From Lentimicrobiaceae bacterium (GTDB lineage: Bacteria; Bacteroidota; Bacteroidia; Bacteroidales; F082), in assembly GCA_002708315.1 (NCBI GenBank), contig PANC01000009.1:61834-122756 (forward strand): DNA of 60,923 nt, written 5' to 3'. Below, piece by piece: positions 33,919-43,082 of the stretch (within the stretch, counting starts at the first letter, position 1; every line of letters starts with the position of its first letter). The notes below the pieces were generated by a model that did not search any database, was not told the DNA's origin, and worked only from the letters and a program-made list of their open reading frames with translations. The position numbers were made by a program, and so were the translations under genes.

Positions 33919-36060
33919 ATGATAAAATCCCTAAAGCCACCAATTATCTTATTACTATTTATGCTTAGTAATTTGGGCTATGCTCAGGATAAAGTTTTAA
34001 CTACGGAAGATGCCATTTATATGAATCGTGCAATCTATCCAGCCTCAGTTCCTCAACTTCAGTGGGTAGGGGATGCAAATTATTACGCTTACGCAAAAGC
34101 TAATTCAATGCACAAGGTAGGGGCAAAAAATGGAACAGAAACATTGTTGTTTGATGTTGACATGTTGAATAACGCAATGGTAAATAAAGGCTATGATTCC
34201 ATAAGAAGGTTGCCCAGAGTTACAATTTATGGAAACAATAACTGTAGGTTTACCATTAATCAAAATTACTTTGATTATAATTTTATCAATGATGAAATAA
34301 ATTGGATTAATAGCACTCCTGATGATGCCGAGAATATAGAATTTGAGAAAGATACAAGGTTTATTGCTTATACATCCCATAATAATATATTCATAACAAT
34401 TGATGGTAAGTCGAGGCAAATAACCTTTGATGAAAATATGGATATTGTTAATGGAAAAACGGTTCATAGAGTGGAATTTGGCATCAGTAAGGGAATGTTT
34501 TGGTCGCCAGAATCAAAGAAGCTGGCTTTTTACAAAAAGGATGAGTCAATGGTAACCGATTACCCTCTGATTGACATCAATCCCAGTATTTCAGAGGTAG
34601 AAAATACAAAATACCCAATGTCAGGCATGACAAGTCATCATGTATCTGTTGGTATTTATGATTTATCTTCTGACACAACCATATATATTGATTCGGGCGA
34701 ACCCAGGGATCAGTATTTAACTTCAGTAACATGGGATCCAAGTGGCGATTATATTTATATGGCAATACTTAATAGGGAACAAAATCATCTCAGACTAAAT
34801 AAATATGATGCCAAAACTGGCAAATTTGTATCTCAGTTATTTGAAGAAAAACACTCAAAATATGTAGAGCCTGAGAATCCGCTTTATTTTTTACCTAAAA
34901 AGAATGATAATTTTATATGGCAAAGCGAAAGGGATGGTTGGAATCACCTGTATATCTATGACACGGATGGTAATTTAATAAATCAACTTACTAAAGGAAA
35001 TTGGGAGGTAACCAACTTAATTGGATATTTCCCTGGTGATTTAATTTTATTCAGTGGTACAAAAGAAAGCCCTCTCCAACAAAATATTTTTAAGATTAAG
35101 ATTGGTTCCGATGAGATATTTCGCCTAACACAAGATCATGGAACGCATAGAGCTATTGTTAGTAAATCTGGGAAGTATTTATTGGATATTTTTAGTAATA
35201 CTGAAATTAGTCGTGAGTATAAATTGCTGAATATAAAAGGCAAGGAAATAAGAGTTATAAAAGAAGATTCTAATCCTTTAGCGGAATATAATCTTGGAAA
35301 AACATCAATATTTGCCTTAAAGTCAGATTCAGGCGATGATTTATATTGCCGAGTTATTAAGCCAATGGATTTTGATAGCACATTAAAATACCCAGTTATA
35401 GTTTATGTTTATGGAGGCCCACACGTACAGCTAATTACAGATTCATGGCTTGGTGGAGCGGGATTATTTCTAAACTATTTGGCTCAGCAGGGGTATCTTG
35501 TATTCACTCTTGATAATAGAGGCACATCCAATCGGGGTCGTGATTTCGAACAAATTATACACCGACAACTTGGTGTTGTAGAGGTAAAGGATCAAATGGT
35601 TGGGATTGATTACTTAAAATCATTGCCATATGTTGATACTACACGAATCGGTGTTGACGGGTGGAGTTATGGAGGTTTTATGACCATTAGCCTTATGCTG
35701 GATAATCCTGGTGTTTTTAAGGTAGGTGTTGCAGGTGGACCAGTAATTGACTGGAAATACTATGAGGTTATGTATGGCGAAAGATATATGGATACTCCGG
35801 AGGAAAACCCCGAAGGATATAAGAACACTAGTTTATTAAATAAGATTGATAGCCTTGAAGGTAAGCTTTTGATAATACACGGGGCAATGGACCCTACAGT
35901 TGTATGGCAAAATAGCCTTCAATTCTTGAAGGTAGCAATTGATAAAGATAAGGATATTGACTATTTTGTTTATCCAGGACATGGACATAATGTACGTGGC
36001 ATGAATAGGGCTCATTTATACAAAAAGATAACATCATTTTTCAATGATTATCTGAAATAA
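33919..36060 (+). CDS. S9 family peptidase, dipeptidyl-peptidase IV type
   Basis: The 713-residue exported protease cleaves dipeptides from peptide N-termini, typically after Pro or Ala. It has a signal peptide (ending NLGYAQ), an N-terminal beta-propeller (about 50-460, YPASVPQLQWVGD) and a C-terminal alpha/beta-hydrolase domain with an intact triad: Ser583 (GWSYGGF), Asp658 (GAMDPTV) and His690 (PGHGHNV). It probably works in the periplasm in peptide nutrition. The outer-membrane protein gene follows nine bases later, probably in the same transcript. Confidence 0.94.
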   Translation: MIKSLKPPIILLLFMLSNLGYAQDKVLTTEDAIYMNRAIYPASVPQLQWVGDANYYAYAKANSMHKVGAKNGTETLLFDVDMLNNAMVNKGYDSIRRLPRVTIYGNNNCRFTINQNYFDYNFINDEINWINSTPDDAENIEFEKDTRFIAYTSHNNIFITIDGKSRQITFDENMDIVNGKTVHRVEFGISKGMFWSPESKKLAFYKKDESMVTDYPLIDINPSISEVENTKYPMSGMTSHHVSVGIYDLSSDTTIYIDSGEPRDQYLTSVTWDPSGDYIYMAILNREQNHLRLNKYDAKTGKFVSQLFEEKHSKYVEPENPLYFLPKKNDNFIWQSERDGWNHLYIYDTDGNLINQLTKGNWEVTNLIGYFPGDLILFSGTKESPLQQNIFKIKIGSDEIFRLTQDHGTHRAIVSKSGKYLLDIFSNTEISREYKLLNIKGKEIRVIKEDSNPLAEYNLGKTSIFALKSDSGDDLYCRVIKPMDFDSTLKYPVIVYVYGGPHVQLITDSWLGGAGLFLNYLAQQGYLVFTLDNRGTSNRGRDFEQIIHRQLGVVEVKDQMVGIDYLKSLPYVDTTRIGVDGWSYGGFMTISLMLDNPGVFKVGVAGGPVIDWKYYEVMYGERYMDTPEENPEGYKNTSLLNKIDSLEGKLLIIHGAMDPTVVWQNSLQFLKVAIDKDKDIDYFVYPGHGHNVRGMNRAHLYKKITSFFNDYLK

Positions 36061-36069
36061 TATTTAATT

Positions 36070-37332
36070 ATGACCAAAACGGGCACACTATTAACACTAA
36101 TAATATTTTGCGCAACCTTTTTAATTTTAAAAGGTCAAAGTGGTGATGCCGTTGGTTACATAGTCACTTTCGACGACGATACACTAAGGGGTAGTTTAAA
36201 ACATGAATCTGAAAAGGCAAGTCCAAGGGAGTTGATTTTCTTTGCGGACGGTTCTGCATCTGCAATTATTTATGACCCCAAAACCATAAAAGCATTTGGT
36301 TATGAGAATAATATTTTCATAAGCGCAGATATAGATAGAGAAATAAGCCCTACTAAATTAAATGAGCTATCAGATTCACCTCAACTTTTTTATGTTAAAG
36401 ACACTGTTTTTCTTCAGGTAATTATTTCTGGGGAAAAGGAATTGTTAAGTTTTGTTGATGAAAATGGCAAGGAAAATTTTTATATTAAAGATGATGATAA
36501 ATATGTTTGGCTGGTTCATAAGAAATATCGCATTACAACAAATGAAGCTTCTGCCACAGCCTACAATAATAACTATATAGGTCAACTTATAATATATTTA
36601 AAAGGTTGTCCGGAAATGAATAGGATATTATCAAGTACCGACTATGAGCTTGAGAGTTTGGTCAAATCCTTTAATTATTACTATGGATGTATAAGTACGA
36701 ATACTAGTTATGAGAAAGAAGAAGATCGCTTTAAGTTTGAATTATCTCCTTTGCTTGGAATTAGTTTATGCAAGATTGGCTTTAGTGGCACTGGTAATTA
36801 CTATCTCACAGAGGTAAATTATCCATGGTCACTAAATCTCTCAGGAGGAGTGTCAGCAAATTTCTTTTTCCCCCGACATCTTGGCCTTTGGTCATTTAAT
36901 AACGAAGTAATTTATTCATCTTTTCTCACTAATGGCACATACACAAATCAAATAAATAGTACCAATTATTCTAATACAGAAACACAAATTGGGACATCTT
37001 CAATGAAAATAAATACTATGTTTAGGGGGCATTTACCAATTAATTATTCTACTCTTTTTATGGATATTGGTATTTCCAATGGTTTTGTAATAAGCAAAAC
37101 CAATAATTACAAAAGAACAACATACATCAATGGAGAAAGTAATGTAACCGAATCTAGTGCTTTGGAATCTTTAAATAACTATAATATCGGATTTATAATA
37201 GGTTTTGGAATAAAAATAAATAGAGTTAGTGGATTTCTAAGGTATGAGCTTGGTAGCGAAATATCAAATGATAATGATCTTGATAACAAAATAAATAGCT
37301 TCTATCTGATGCTATCCTATAAATTACTTTGA
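36070..37332 (+). CDS. Exported protein with predicted C-terminal outer-membrane barrel
   Basis: The 420-residue product has a signal peptide (1-23, ending LKGQS). An N-terminal soluble part (about 25-220) begins with GYIVTFDDDTLRGSL, a pattern common in uncharacterised Bacteroidota proteins. The C-terminal half (about 225-420) has repeated amphipathic strands (FELSPLLGISL, SGGVSANFFF, YNIGFIIGFGIKI, FYLMLSYKLL) typical of an outer-membrane barrel. No specific function is known. It is nine bases behind the peptidase gene; a functional link is only inferred. Confidence 0.75.
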   Translation: MTKTGTLLTLIIFCATFLILKGQSGDAVGYIVTFDDDTLRGSLKHESEKASPRELIFFADGSASAIIYDPKTIKAFGYENNIFISADIDREISPTKLNELSDSPQLFYVKDTVFLQVIISGEKELLSFVDENGKENFYIKDDDKYVWLVHKKYRITTNEASATAYNNNYIGQLIIYLKGCPEMNRILSSTDYELESLVKSFNYYYGCISTNTSYEKEEDRFKFELSPLLGISLCKIGFSGTGNYYLTEVNYPWSLNLSGGVSANFFFPRHLGLWSFNNEVIYSSFLTNGTYTNQINSTNYSNTETQIGTSSMKINTMFRGHLPINYSTLFMDIGISNGFVISKTNNYKRTTYINGESNVTESSALESLNNYNIGFIIGFGIKINRVSGFLRYELGSEISNDNDLDNKINSFYLMLSYKLL

Positions 37333-37343
37333 GAAGTGTAATG

Positions 37344-37375
37344 ATAATATTTTTGCAATTACCAAAAGATATTAT
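37344..37375. repeat. AT-rich inverted repeat between convergent genes
   Basis: ATAATATTTTTG and CAAAAGATATTAT pair almost perfectly with a short loop, in the 42-base gap between two gene ends. It may work as a weak bidirectional terminator, but it lacks a GC core. Confidence 0.35.
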
Positions 37376-38469
37376 TAGTACCCCATACAAATTCCTAATC
37401 CATGGGCTGTTTCCACAAGTTGCGAGTCTTTGGTAACAAGATTTGGACTTGATATTGCATCTTTTATATCTACAGATATCAGATCTGGGTGTCTGTAGGC
37501 TACCATTTTACCAAAGTTTCCATTTATTGCCATTTCCATTGCTTTAACACCCATTTGTGCAGATAAAACACGATCATATGCAATCGGAACACCTCCTCTT
37601 TGCAGGTGTCCTAGAATGGTTTCTCTCATGTCAGGCTTAAAACCAGCTTGTTTTAGCTGATGAATTAAATGTGTTGATACTCCACCTAATTTTATGTGTT
37701 CGTAACCTGCCTCATCTAGATCTTTACCAACTATTTCTCCATCTATTGGGTATGCACCTTCTGAAATAACAACCACAGCAAATCCTCTACCATTGTGAAA
37801 TCGTTTTTCAAGAGCTTTTTTAACCTTTACAATGTCATATGGAATCTCTGGTATAAGACATACTTCAGCACCACCGGCAATCGCTGTATGAAGAGCTATC
37901 CATCCGGCATTTCTTCCCATTACTTCAAGAACAAATACTCTGTTATGACTTGCCGCTGTTGTAACCAACTTGTCTACTGCTTCAGTTGCGATTTCAACGG
38001 CTGTTTGAAATCCAAATGTTGTATCGGTACTTCTAAGATCGTTATCAATGGTTTTGGGTACACCAATTATATTCAGCCCCATTTCAAATAATTTCTGAGA
38101 AAGAGTTTGTGAGCCATCACCTCCTATGTTTATAACTGCATCAATATTCATATCATGCAATTTCTGTATCATTTCGATGGATCTATCATGTGTGGTCCAA
38201 ACACCCTCCTCATTTTCCAAGGGCCATGAAAAAGGTCCACCCTTATTAGTTGTTTCAAGGATGGTTCCACCTTGAAAATGTATACCTGCAACATTTTTGT
38301 TATTAAGTTCAATTATTTCCTGTGGCTCCCAAAGTACTCCATTAAATGCTTGAATACTGCCCAGAACTTGCCAATCAGCTTCTTTGGAAGCTCTGTGAAC
38401 AATTGCTCTAATAACAGAATTTAATCCCGGGCAATCACCTCCTCCTGTTGCAACTAATACTCTCTTCAT
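37375..38469 (-). CDS. pfkA: 6-phosphofructokinase
   Basis: The enzyme phosphorylates fructose 6-phosphate to fructose 1,6-bisphosphate. The 364-residue product shows VATGGGDCPGLNSVIR at the N-terminus, INIGGDGSQ (116-120), PKTIDND (138-144) and MGRNAGWIALH. The phosphoryl-donor positions are mixed: Gly119 (as in ATP enzymes) with Lys139 (as in pyrophosphate enzymes). Known enzymes with this Gly/Lys pair, for instance from Streptomyces, use ATP, so ATP is the better guess. It lies 18 bases behind the TerC-family gene. Confidence 0.94.
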   Translation of the reverse strand: MKRVLVATGGGDCPGLNSVIRAIVHRASKEADWQVLGSIQAFNGVLWEPQEIIELNNKNVAGIHFQGGTILETTNKGGPFSWPLENEEGVWTTHDRSIEMIQKLHDMNIDAVINIGGDGSQTLSQKLFEMGLNIIGVPKTIDNDLRSTDTTFGFQTAVEIATEAVDKLVTTAASHNRVFVLEVMGRNAGWIALHTAIAGGAEVCLIPEIPYDIVKVKKALEKRFHNGRGFAVVVISEGAYPIDGEIVGKDLDEAGYEHIKLGGVSTHLIHQLKQAGFKPDMRETILGHLQRGGVPIAYDRVLSAQMGVKAMEMAINGNFGKMVAYRHPDLISVDIKDAISSPNLVTKDSQLVETAHGLGICMGY

Positions 38470-38487
38470 AAATTGTAGAATTAATAA

Positions 38488-39528
38488 TTAGGATTTTTGT
38501 TTTGTTGGAAATATTAATGAAGCAATCATACTTACTGCTAATATGGTTAAAACTCCAACCAAGGAGTTCATAGTATCAATTTTATATATGTCATGGATGA
38601 GCATTTTAATACCAATGAATACAAGTAATACTGATAAACCTATTTTCAGAAACCTAAATTTTTCTACAATATTTTGTATCAAAAAGAAAAGTGAGCGAAG
38701 CCCAATAATTGCAAAAATATTAGAAAAATAAACAATAAACGGGTCCTGTGTTACTGAAAAAATAGCAGGCACTGAATCAACAGCAAAAATAACATCTGTA
38801 AACTCAACTACAAGTAATACTACAAACAGTGTTGAGACAAATATTTTACCATCTTTATTTAGAAAAAAGCTAGGTCCCTTGTACTCTTTATCCACTCTAA
38901 ATATTCTCGATGCTATTTTAACAATTCTGTGATTGGCAATATCAATTTTGTTATTTTTATTCCTATCGAGGAACATTTTAAACCCAGTAAAGATCAAAAG
39001 CAATCCAAATAAATATAACACCCAGGTAAACTGCTGAATTAGTGCAGAGCTTACAAATATAAATAGGAACCGCATTATTATTGCTCCCAGAATACCCCAG
39101 AATAAAACCGTATGATAATACTTCTTTTCAAGTCCAAAAGAATAAAATATCATTAGTATAACAAAGATATTATCAATACTAAGAGCATATTCAATGAGAT
39201 ATCCCGTTATGTACTCCAGTCCCAAATTTTGTCTGTATTTCCCTAGTAGATATTGAAAATCTTCAGAATTTGTTTGGATAGGGTGATTATATTTTACGAT
39301 TGCTTCCTTCAGCATTCCCATATCTTCGATGCCGTGAATTCTATCTCCAAATAGATATATAATGCCCCAAAATATCATTGAAAGTGACACCCAGCAAATG
39401 GTCCAGTATAAAGCTGATTTAAAACTTACCTCCTTGGCTTCTTTATTGAATAGACCAATATCAATAAATAGCATCGCGATTATAAAAACCAGAAACCCGC
39501 TAAATATTAATATTTCTTGCAAATGCAT
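38488..39528 (-). CDS. TerC/Alx family integral membrane protein
   Basis: The 346-residue protein has about nine membrane segments and the family's acidic intramembrane motifs: LFIDIGLF, GYLIEYALSIDNIFVILMIF and LVVEFTDVIFAVDSVPAIF. TerC/Alx proteins are implicated in manganese export and in loading metals onto exported proteins in other bacteria; tellurite resistance is the historical name only. The ATG at 39526-39528 was chosen, since the frame's 16 upstream codons have no hydrophobic or family-like character. It is followed by pfk with an 18-base gap. Confidence 0.9.
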   Translation of the reverse strand: MHLQEILIFSGFLVFIIAMLFIDIGLFNKEAKEVSFKSALYWTICWVSLSMIFWGIIYLFGDRIHGIEDMGMLKEAIVKYNHPIQTNSEDFQYLLGKYRQNLGLEYITGYLIEYALSIDNIFVILMIFYSFGLEKKYYHTVLFWGILGAIIMRFLFIFVSSALIQQFTWVLYLFGLLLIFTGFKMFLDRNKNNKIDIANHRIVKIASRIFRVDKEYKGPSFFLNKDGKIFVSTLFVVLLVVEFTDVIFAVDSVPAIFSVTQDPFIVYFSNIFAIIGLRSLFFLIQNIVEKFRFLKIGLSVLLVFIGIKMLIHDIYKIDTMNSLVGVLTILAVSMIASLIFPTKQKS

Positions 39529-39795
39529 ATGGATATAATTGAACTGGCTAAAATAGCTAAAGATAGCATTAAACAATGTTAAGGAAGTTCATTAAATAAT
39601 TATTTACTATTAATTTTTATTTCCTTTTATTTACAACTAGAGGTCAATTTTGTGGCTAATAGTCATATTATTTGTGATGGGTTTAGTTTTTAATTAAATT
39701 GCCAGAGGAAATGGTTGTTTTTATTTGTATAAACGATCTTATATCTATAATTGCTTTATCTGGATTATGCTATTTTAACTAAAACCTTAATTAAA

Positions 39796-40743
39796 TTGAA
39801 AGAACAGTCAAGTAAAGAATGGTATATAATAGTCAACCCTCACGCTGGGAGTAAAAAAACACAGCGCGATTGGCCTCATATTATCCAACTACTAGATGGT
39901 GAAGGAATTGTTTTTCAAAGTGTTTTTACAGAATTTCAATATCATGCAACAGAATTAGCACGGAAAGCCATTGTGAATATGGGCTACAGAAAACTTATTG
40001 TTGTTGGAGGAGATGGTACGCTTAATGAAGTCCTTAATGGAATAATTACTCAAGATACTGTTGCTACGACTGATATTATGCTGGGTGTCATATCTGTTGG
40101 TACGGGAAATGACTGGGGAAGGATGTATAATATGCCATCTACCTATATAGATCAAATTAGAGTTATTAAGAAAGAAAAAACGTTTCTTCATGATATTGGA
40201 AAAGTTAGCTATATGCATAATGAGGATAAAAAAATACATCACTTCATAAATATTGCCGGAATGGGATTTGATGCTCTAGTTGCCAAAAAATCTAATATTG
40301 CTAAGCAGAGAGGTGCAAGTGGAGTTATAACTTATCTGATAAGTCTCTTAACAAGTCTATTTCAGTATGGGCACTCTTATATTGAAATAGAAAAAGCTAA
40401 CCAAAAAATATTTTCGGGTAAGGTTTTTAGTATGAGCATAGGAATATGTAGATATAACGGAGGAGGTATGATGCAATTACCAAATGCAATTCCAGATGAT
40501 GGTCTTTTTGATGTAACAGTAATAAGAAAGGTGAGCAAGCTGAAGGTTATTATGAATTTAAGTAGATTATATGATGGATCCTTTATAATGATGAAAGAGG
40601 TGGATACATTTACTGGTAGTGATTTTAAAATCACCTCAATTCCTGAAAATAATGTATTTCTTGAAACCGATGGCGAATCTCTCGGCAATTCACCTTTAAT
40701 TTTTCATGTGCTACCTAGGGCAATAAAAATGTTAATCAGTTGA
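39796..40743 (+). CDS. Diacylglycerol/lipid kinase family protein, TTG start
   Basis: The 315-residue product belongs to the DAGK catalytic family (YegS/DgkB type), which phosphorylates diacylglycerol or related lipids. Motifs: WYIIVNPHAGSKK at the N-terminus, VVGGDGTLNEVLNG (the ATP-binding GGDGT), GVISVGTGNDWGR and DGLFDVTVIRK. There is no ATG in the frame upstream of the conserved VNPHAG region. TTG at 39796 gives the usual short N-terminus (KEQSSKEW); another TTG at 39751 would add 15 residues. About 220 bases separate it from the divergent TerC gene. Confidence 0.9.
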   Translation: MKEQSSKEWYIIVNPHAGSKKTQRDWPHIIQLLDGEGIVFQSVFTEFQYHATELARKAIVNMGYRKLIVVGGDGTLNEVLNGIITQDTVATTDIMLGVISVGTGNDWGRMYNMPSTYIDQIRVIKKEKTFLHDIGKVSYMHNEDKKIHHFINIAGMGFDALVAKKSNIAKQRGASGVITYLISLLTSLFQYGHSYIEIEKANQKIFSGKVFSMSIGICRYNGGGMMQLPNAIPDDGLFDVTVIRKVSKLKVIMNLSRLYDGSFIMMKEVDTFTGSDFKITSIPENNVFLETDGESLGNSPLIFHVLPRAIKMLIS

Positions 40744-40806
40744 GCCAGTTAAAAACAAGTTTACTAACTCTAAAGCTATAAAAATCTGAAAAGGGAAGAA
40801 CTCTAA

Positions 40807-41763
40807 TTATTGTTTAGTCTTTAATTTATCCTCTATTTTTTTTAACATAAGGTCCACCATGTTTTTTAAGTCGTAATCATCGATTAATCCCCAATCCCGT
40901 CGTGCGATTCTATCATCAATACTTGCTGGCCATCCATCCGCTATTTTTTGTCTAAAATCGGGTTTGTATTTAATACTAAAATCAGGCTTGTGTTTTTTAA
41001 TTTCTGAGGCTAATTCTTTTGGAGTAAATGATATTCCTGCCATATTATAACTCGATCTAAGGCTTAATTTTTCCGGATCGGCTTCCATTAGCCTTATGGT
41101 ATTATTTATTGCATCATCCATAAACATCATTGGAAGAGCAGTGTTTTCGCATAGGAAACATTCATAGCGATTATTTTGAACTGCGTCAAAAAATATTTCC
41201 ACAGCATAATCAGTGGTCCCTCCGCCTGGCTCTGTCTTATAACTAATTAAACCTGGGTATCGTACACTGCGAAAATCAACACCATATTTTGAAAAGAAAT
41301 ACTCACCCCACCTTTCTCCTGCTAGCTTTGAAATCCCATAAACAGTCTTGGGTTCCATTATTGTTAATTGAGGGGTATTTTTACTAGGAGTGCTTGGTCC
41401 GAAAACAGCTATTGAGCTGGGCCAAAAAAGTTTTTTAGCTTGAGATTTACGAGCTACTTGAAGAGTGTTCATAAGAGCCCGCATATTTATGTCCCAAGCC
41501 TGAAGAGGTATCTTTTCTGCATTGCCTGATAATACAGCTGCCAGATTATATACTTGTGTAATTTTATTTCGAATAACAAAATGCAGGAGGTTTTTATAAT
41601 CTAAAACATCTAAGGTTTGAAAAGGTCCAGACTCACTTATTTCCAAGGGAGGTGTTTTAATGTCGGTGGCAAACACATTGTGGTTTCCATAAATACTCCT
41701 TAATTTCAGCACTAACTCTGAGCCAATTTGTCCGGAACAACCAATTACTAGTATTCTTTCCAT
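40807..41763 (-). CDS. L-threonine 3-dehydrogenase, short-chain (SDR) type
   Basis: This enzyme oxidises L-threonine to 2-amino-3-ketobutyrate with NAD+. The 318-residue product has the Rossmann motif GCSGQIG near residue 8, the SDR catalytic pair Tyr142 and Lys146 (TVYGISKLAGE) with Ser in WPSSIAVFGP, and the family signature GGGTTDYAVEIFF followed by LPMMFMDDAI and YNMAGISFTPKEL, which separates it from UDP-sugar epimerases. The partner ligase gene (kbl) is not in this window. A -7 element lies upstream. Confidence 0.92.
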   Translation of the reverse strand: MERILVIGCSGQIGSELVLKLRSIYGNHNVFATDIKTPPLEISESGPFQTLDVLDYKNLLHFVIRNKITQVYNLAAVLSGNAEKIPLQAWDINMRALMNTLQVARKSQAKKLFWPSSIAVFGPSTPSKNTPQLTIMEPKTVYGISKLAGERWGEYFFSKYGVDFRSVRYPGLISYKTEPGGGTTDYAVEIFFDAVQNNRYECFLCENTALPMMFMDDAINNTIRLMEADPEKLSLRSSYNMAGISFTPKELASEIKKHKPDFSIKYKPDFRQKIADGWPASIDDRIARRDWGLIDDYDLKNMVDLMLKKIEDKLKTKQ

Positions 41764-41790
41764 TTATGCAATCAGATTTATTTATTTCAG

Positions 41791-41798
41791 CAAATTTA
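41791..41798 (-). promoter_or_regulatory. -7 promoter element of the threonine dehydrogenase gene
   Basis: TAAATTTG on the minus strand, predicted leader about 24 bases. The nearest TTG is only 14 bases upstream. Confidence 0.4.
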
Positions 41799-41853
41799 TA
41801 AACATAAATGAGCAAAAACCATAATATTATCCGATTTCTTTATTTTGATGTAT

Positions 41854-41861
41854 TATATTTG
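41854..41861 (+). promoter_or_regulatory. -7 promoter element of the GNAT gene
   Basis: TATATTTG, predicted leader about 23 bases. No TTG at the expected distance. Confidence 0.4.
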
Positions 41862-41887
41862 CAAGTAATTGCATTACAATTATCTAT

Positions 41888-43000
41888 ATGGTTGAAATAA
41901 AAGAGGTTATAACCAACAAAGACAGAAGGGATTTTGTAAACTTTCAATTTAGCCTTTACAAGGGAAATAAATATTGGGTTCCTCCATTGAAAAAAGATGA
42001 AGTAAAGCAGCTTTGTGCCAAATCAAATCCTGCTTTTGAATTTTGTGATGCGAAATTTTGGACTGCCTGGAGAGATGGTCACTGCGTTGGAAGGATAGGT
42101 GCAATAATAAATAAAGATTACAACATCAAAACGGGGAATGATTATGGAAGATTTTCAAGGTTTGAGGTAATTGACGATATTGAGGTGTCAGAAGTTCTTT
42201 TTAAAACAGCTGAAGACTGGCTGAAGGATCGTGGGATGATCGGAATTCATGGCCCACTAGGCTTCAACAACCTAGATAATCAGGGATTGCTCATAGAAGG
42301 TTTTGATTATCTCCCCTCTATTGCATCCGTTATGCATTACCCTTATATGCAAAAACTAATTGAGAACCGAGGCTATAAAAAAGAAAATGATTGGGTAGAA
42401 TTTCTCATACAAATAGATGAAGTACCTGAAAAAGCAACAAGGCTTGTTGAAATAATTAAAAAAAGAAACAACCTGGAAGTAATACATTTTAAAGAGAAGA
42501 GTGAAATTAAACTATATCTTAAGGATGTTTTTCACCTTCTTAACGATGCCTTTGATGAATTACCGTATGTAACACCCTTTTCTGATAGTTTGATTGAAAG
42601 TGCAACAAAAAAATATATGGATGTACTCCAGCCAGAGTATATAATAATTATAAAAAAAGAAGGTAATTTGGTTGCATTTATTGTTGGATTACCCAACCTT
42701 TCCGAAGCAATGCAAAAAGCCAATGGCAAATTATTTCCTTTTGGGTTTAGGCATATACTGAAAGCATTAAAAAAACCTACGGTAATGGATCTACTACTAA
42801 CAGGAGTTGACCCACATTATCAGAAGCTCGGATTACCAGCCATTTTAATTAGCGAATTACAAAATACAATGCTTAAGAAAGGTATAAGATATGTAGAAAG
42901 TACAGGTATGTTTGAGTCAAATATGAAGGGTGCTACAACTTGGAAAAATTATGAACACATACAGCATAAACGTCGACGGTGTTTTGTTAAAGAATTTTAA
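41888..43000 (+). CDS. GNAT-fold N-acetyltransferase-like protein (YghO type)
   Basis: The 370-residue product resembles the YghO-like group of GNAT-fold proteins: N-terminal NFQFSLYKGNKYWVPPLKKDE, the central GIHGPLGFNNLDNQGLLIEGFD signature, and a C-terminal GNAT part (YIIIIKKEGNLVAFIVGLPN to GVDPHYQKLGLPAILISEL) where the Q/RxxG/A acetyl-CoA loop is YQKLGLP. The substrate is unknown. No signal peptide is present, so it is cytoplasmic. It is divergent from the threonine dehydrogenase gene. Confidence 0.82.
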   Translation: MVEIKEVITNKDRRDFVNFQFSLYKGNKYWVPPLKKDEVKQLCAKSNPAFEFCDAKFWTAWRDGHCVGRIGAIINKDYNIKTGNDYGRFSRFEVIDDIEVSEVLFKTAEDWLKDRGMIGIHGPLGFNNLDNQGLLIEGFDYLPSIASVMHYPYMQKLIENRGYKKENDWVEFLIQIDEVPEKATRLVEIIKKRNNLEVIHFKEKSEIKLYLKDVFHLLNDAFDELPYVTPFSDSLIESATKKYMDVLQPEYIIIIKKEGNLVAFIVGLPNLSEAMQKANGKLFPFGFRHILKALKKPTVMDLLLTGVDPHYQKLGLPAILISELQNTMLKKGIRYVESTGMFESNMKGATTWKNYEHIQHKRRRCFVKEF

Positions 43001-43060
43001 TCATAATCGATTTCATCACCCATGTGACATATGATTATCATTATCAAACGAATTATTCCA

Positions 43061-43068
43061 TAATTTTG
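43061..43068 (+). promoter_or_regulatory. -7 promoter element of cysS
   Basis: TAATTTTG followed by CA, giving a short leader of about 11 bases before the ATG at 43083. No clear -33 TTG. Confidence 0.45.
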
Positions 43069-43082
43069 CAAAAAACATATAC

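Noticed and set aside
38488-39528. Tellurite resistance determinant
   Set aside because: TerC-family membership alone does not imply tellurite resistance and no other ter genes are near; metal transport is the safer description.
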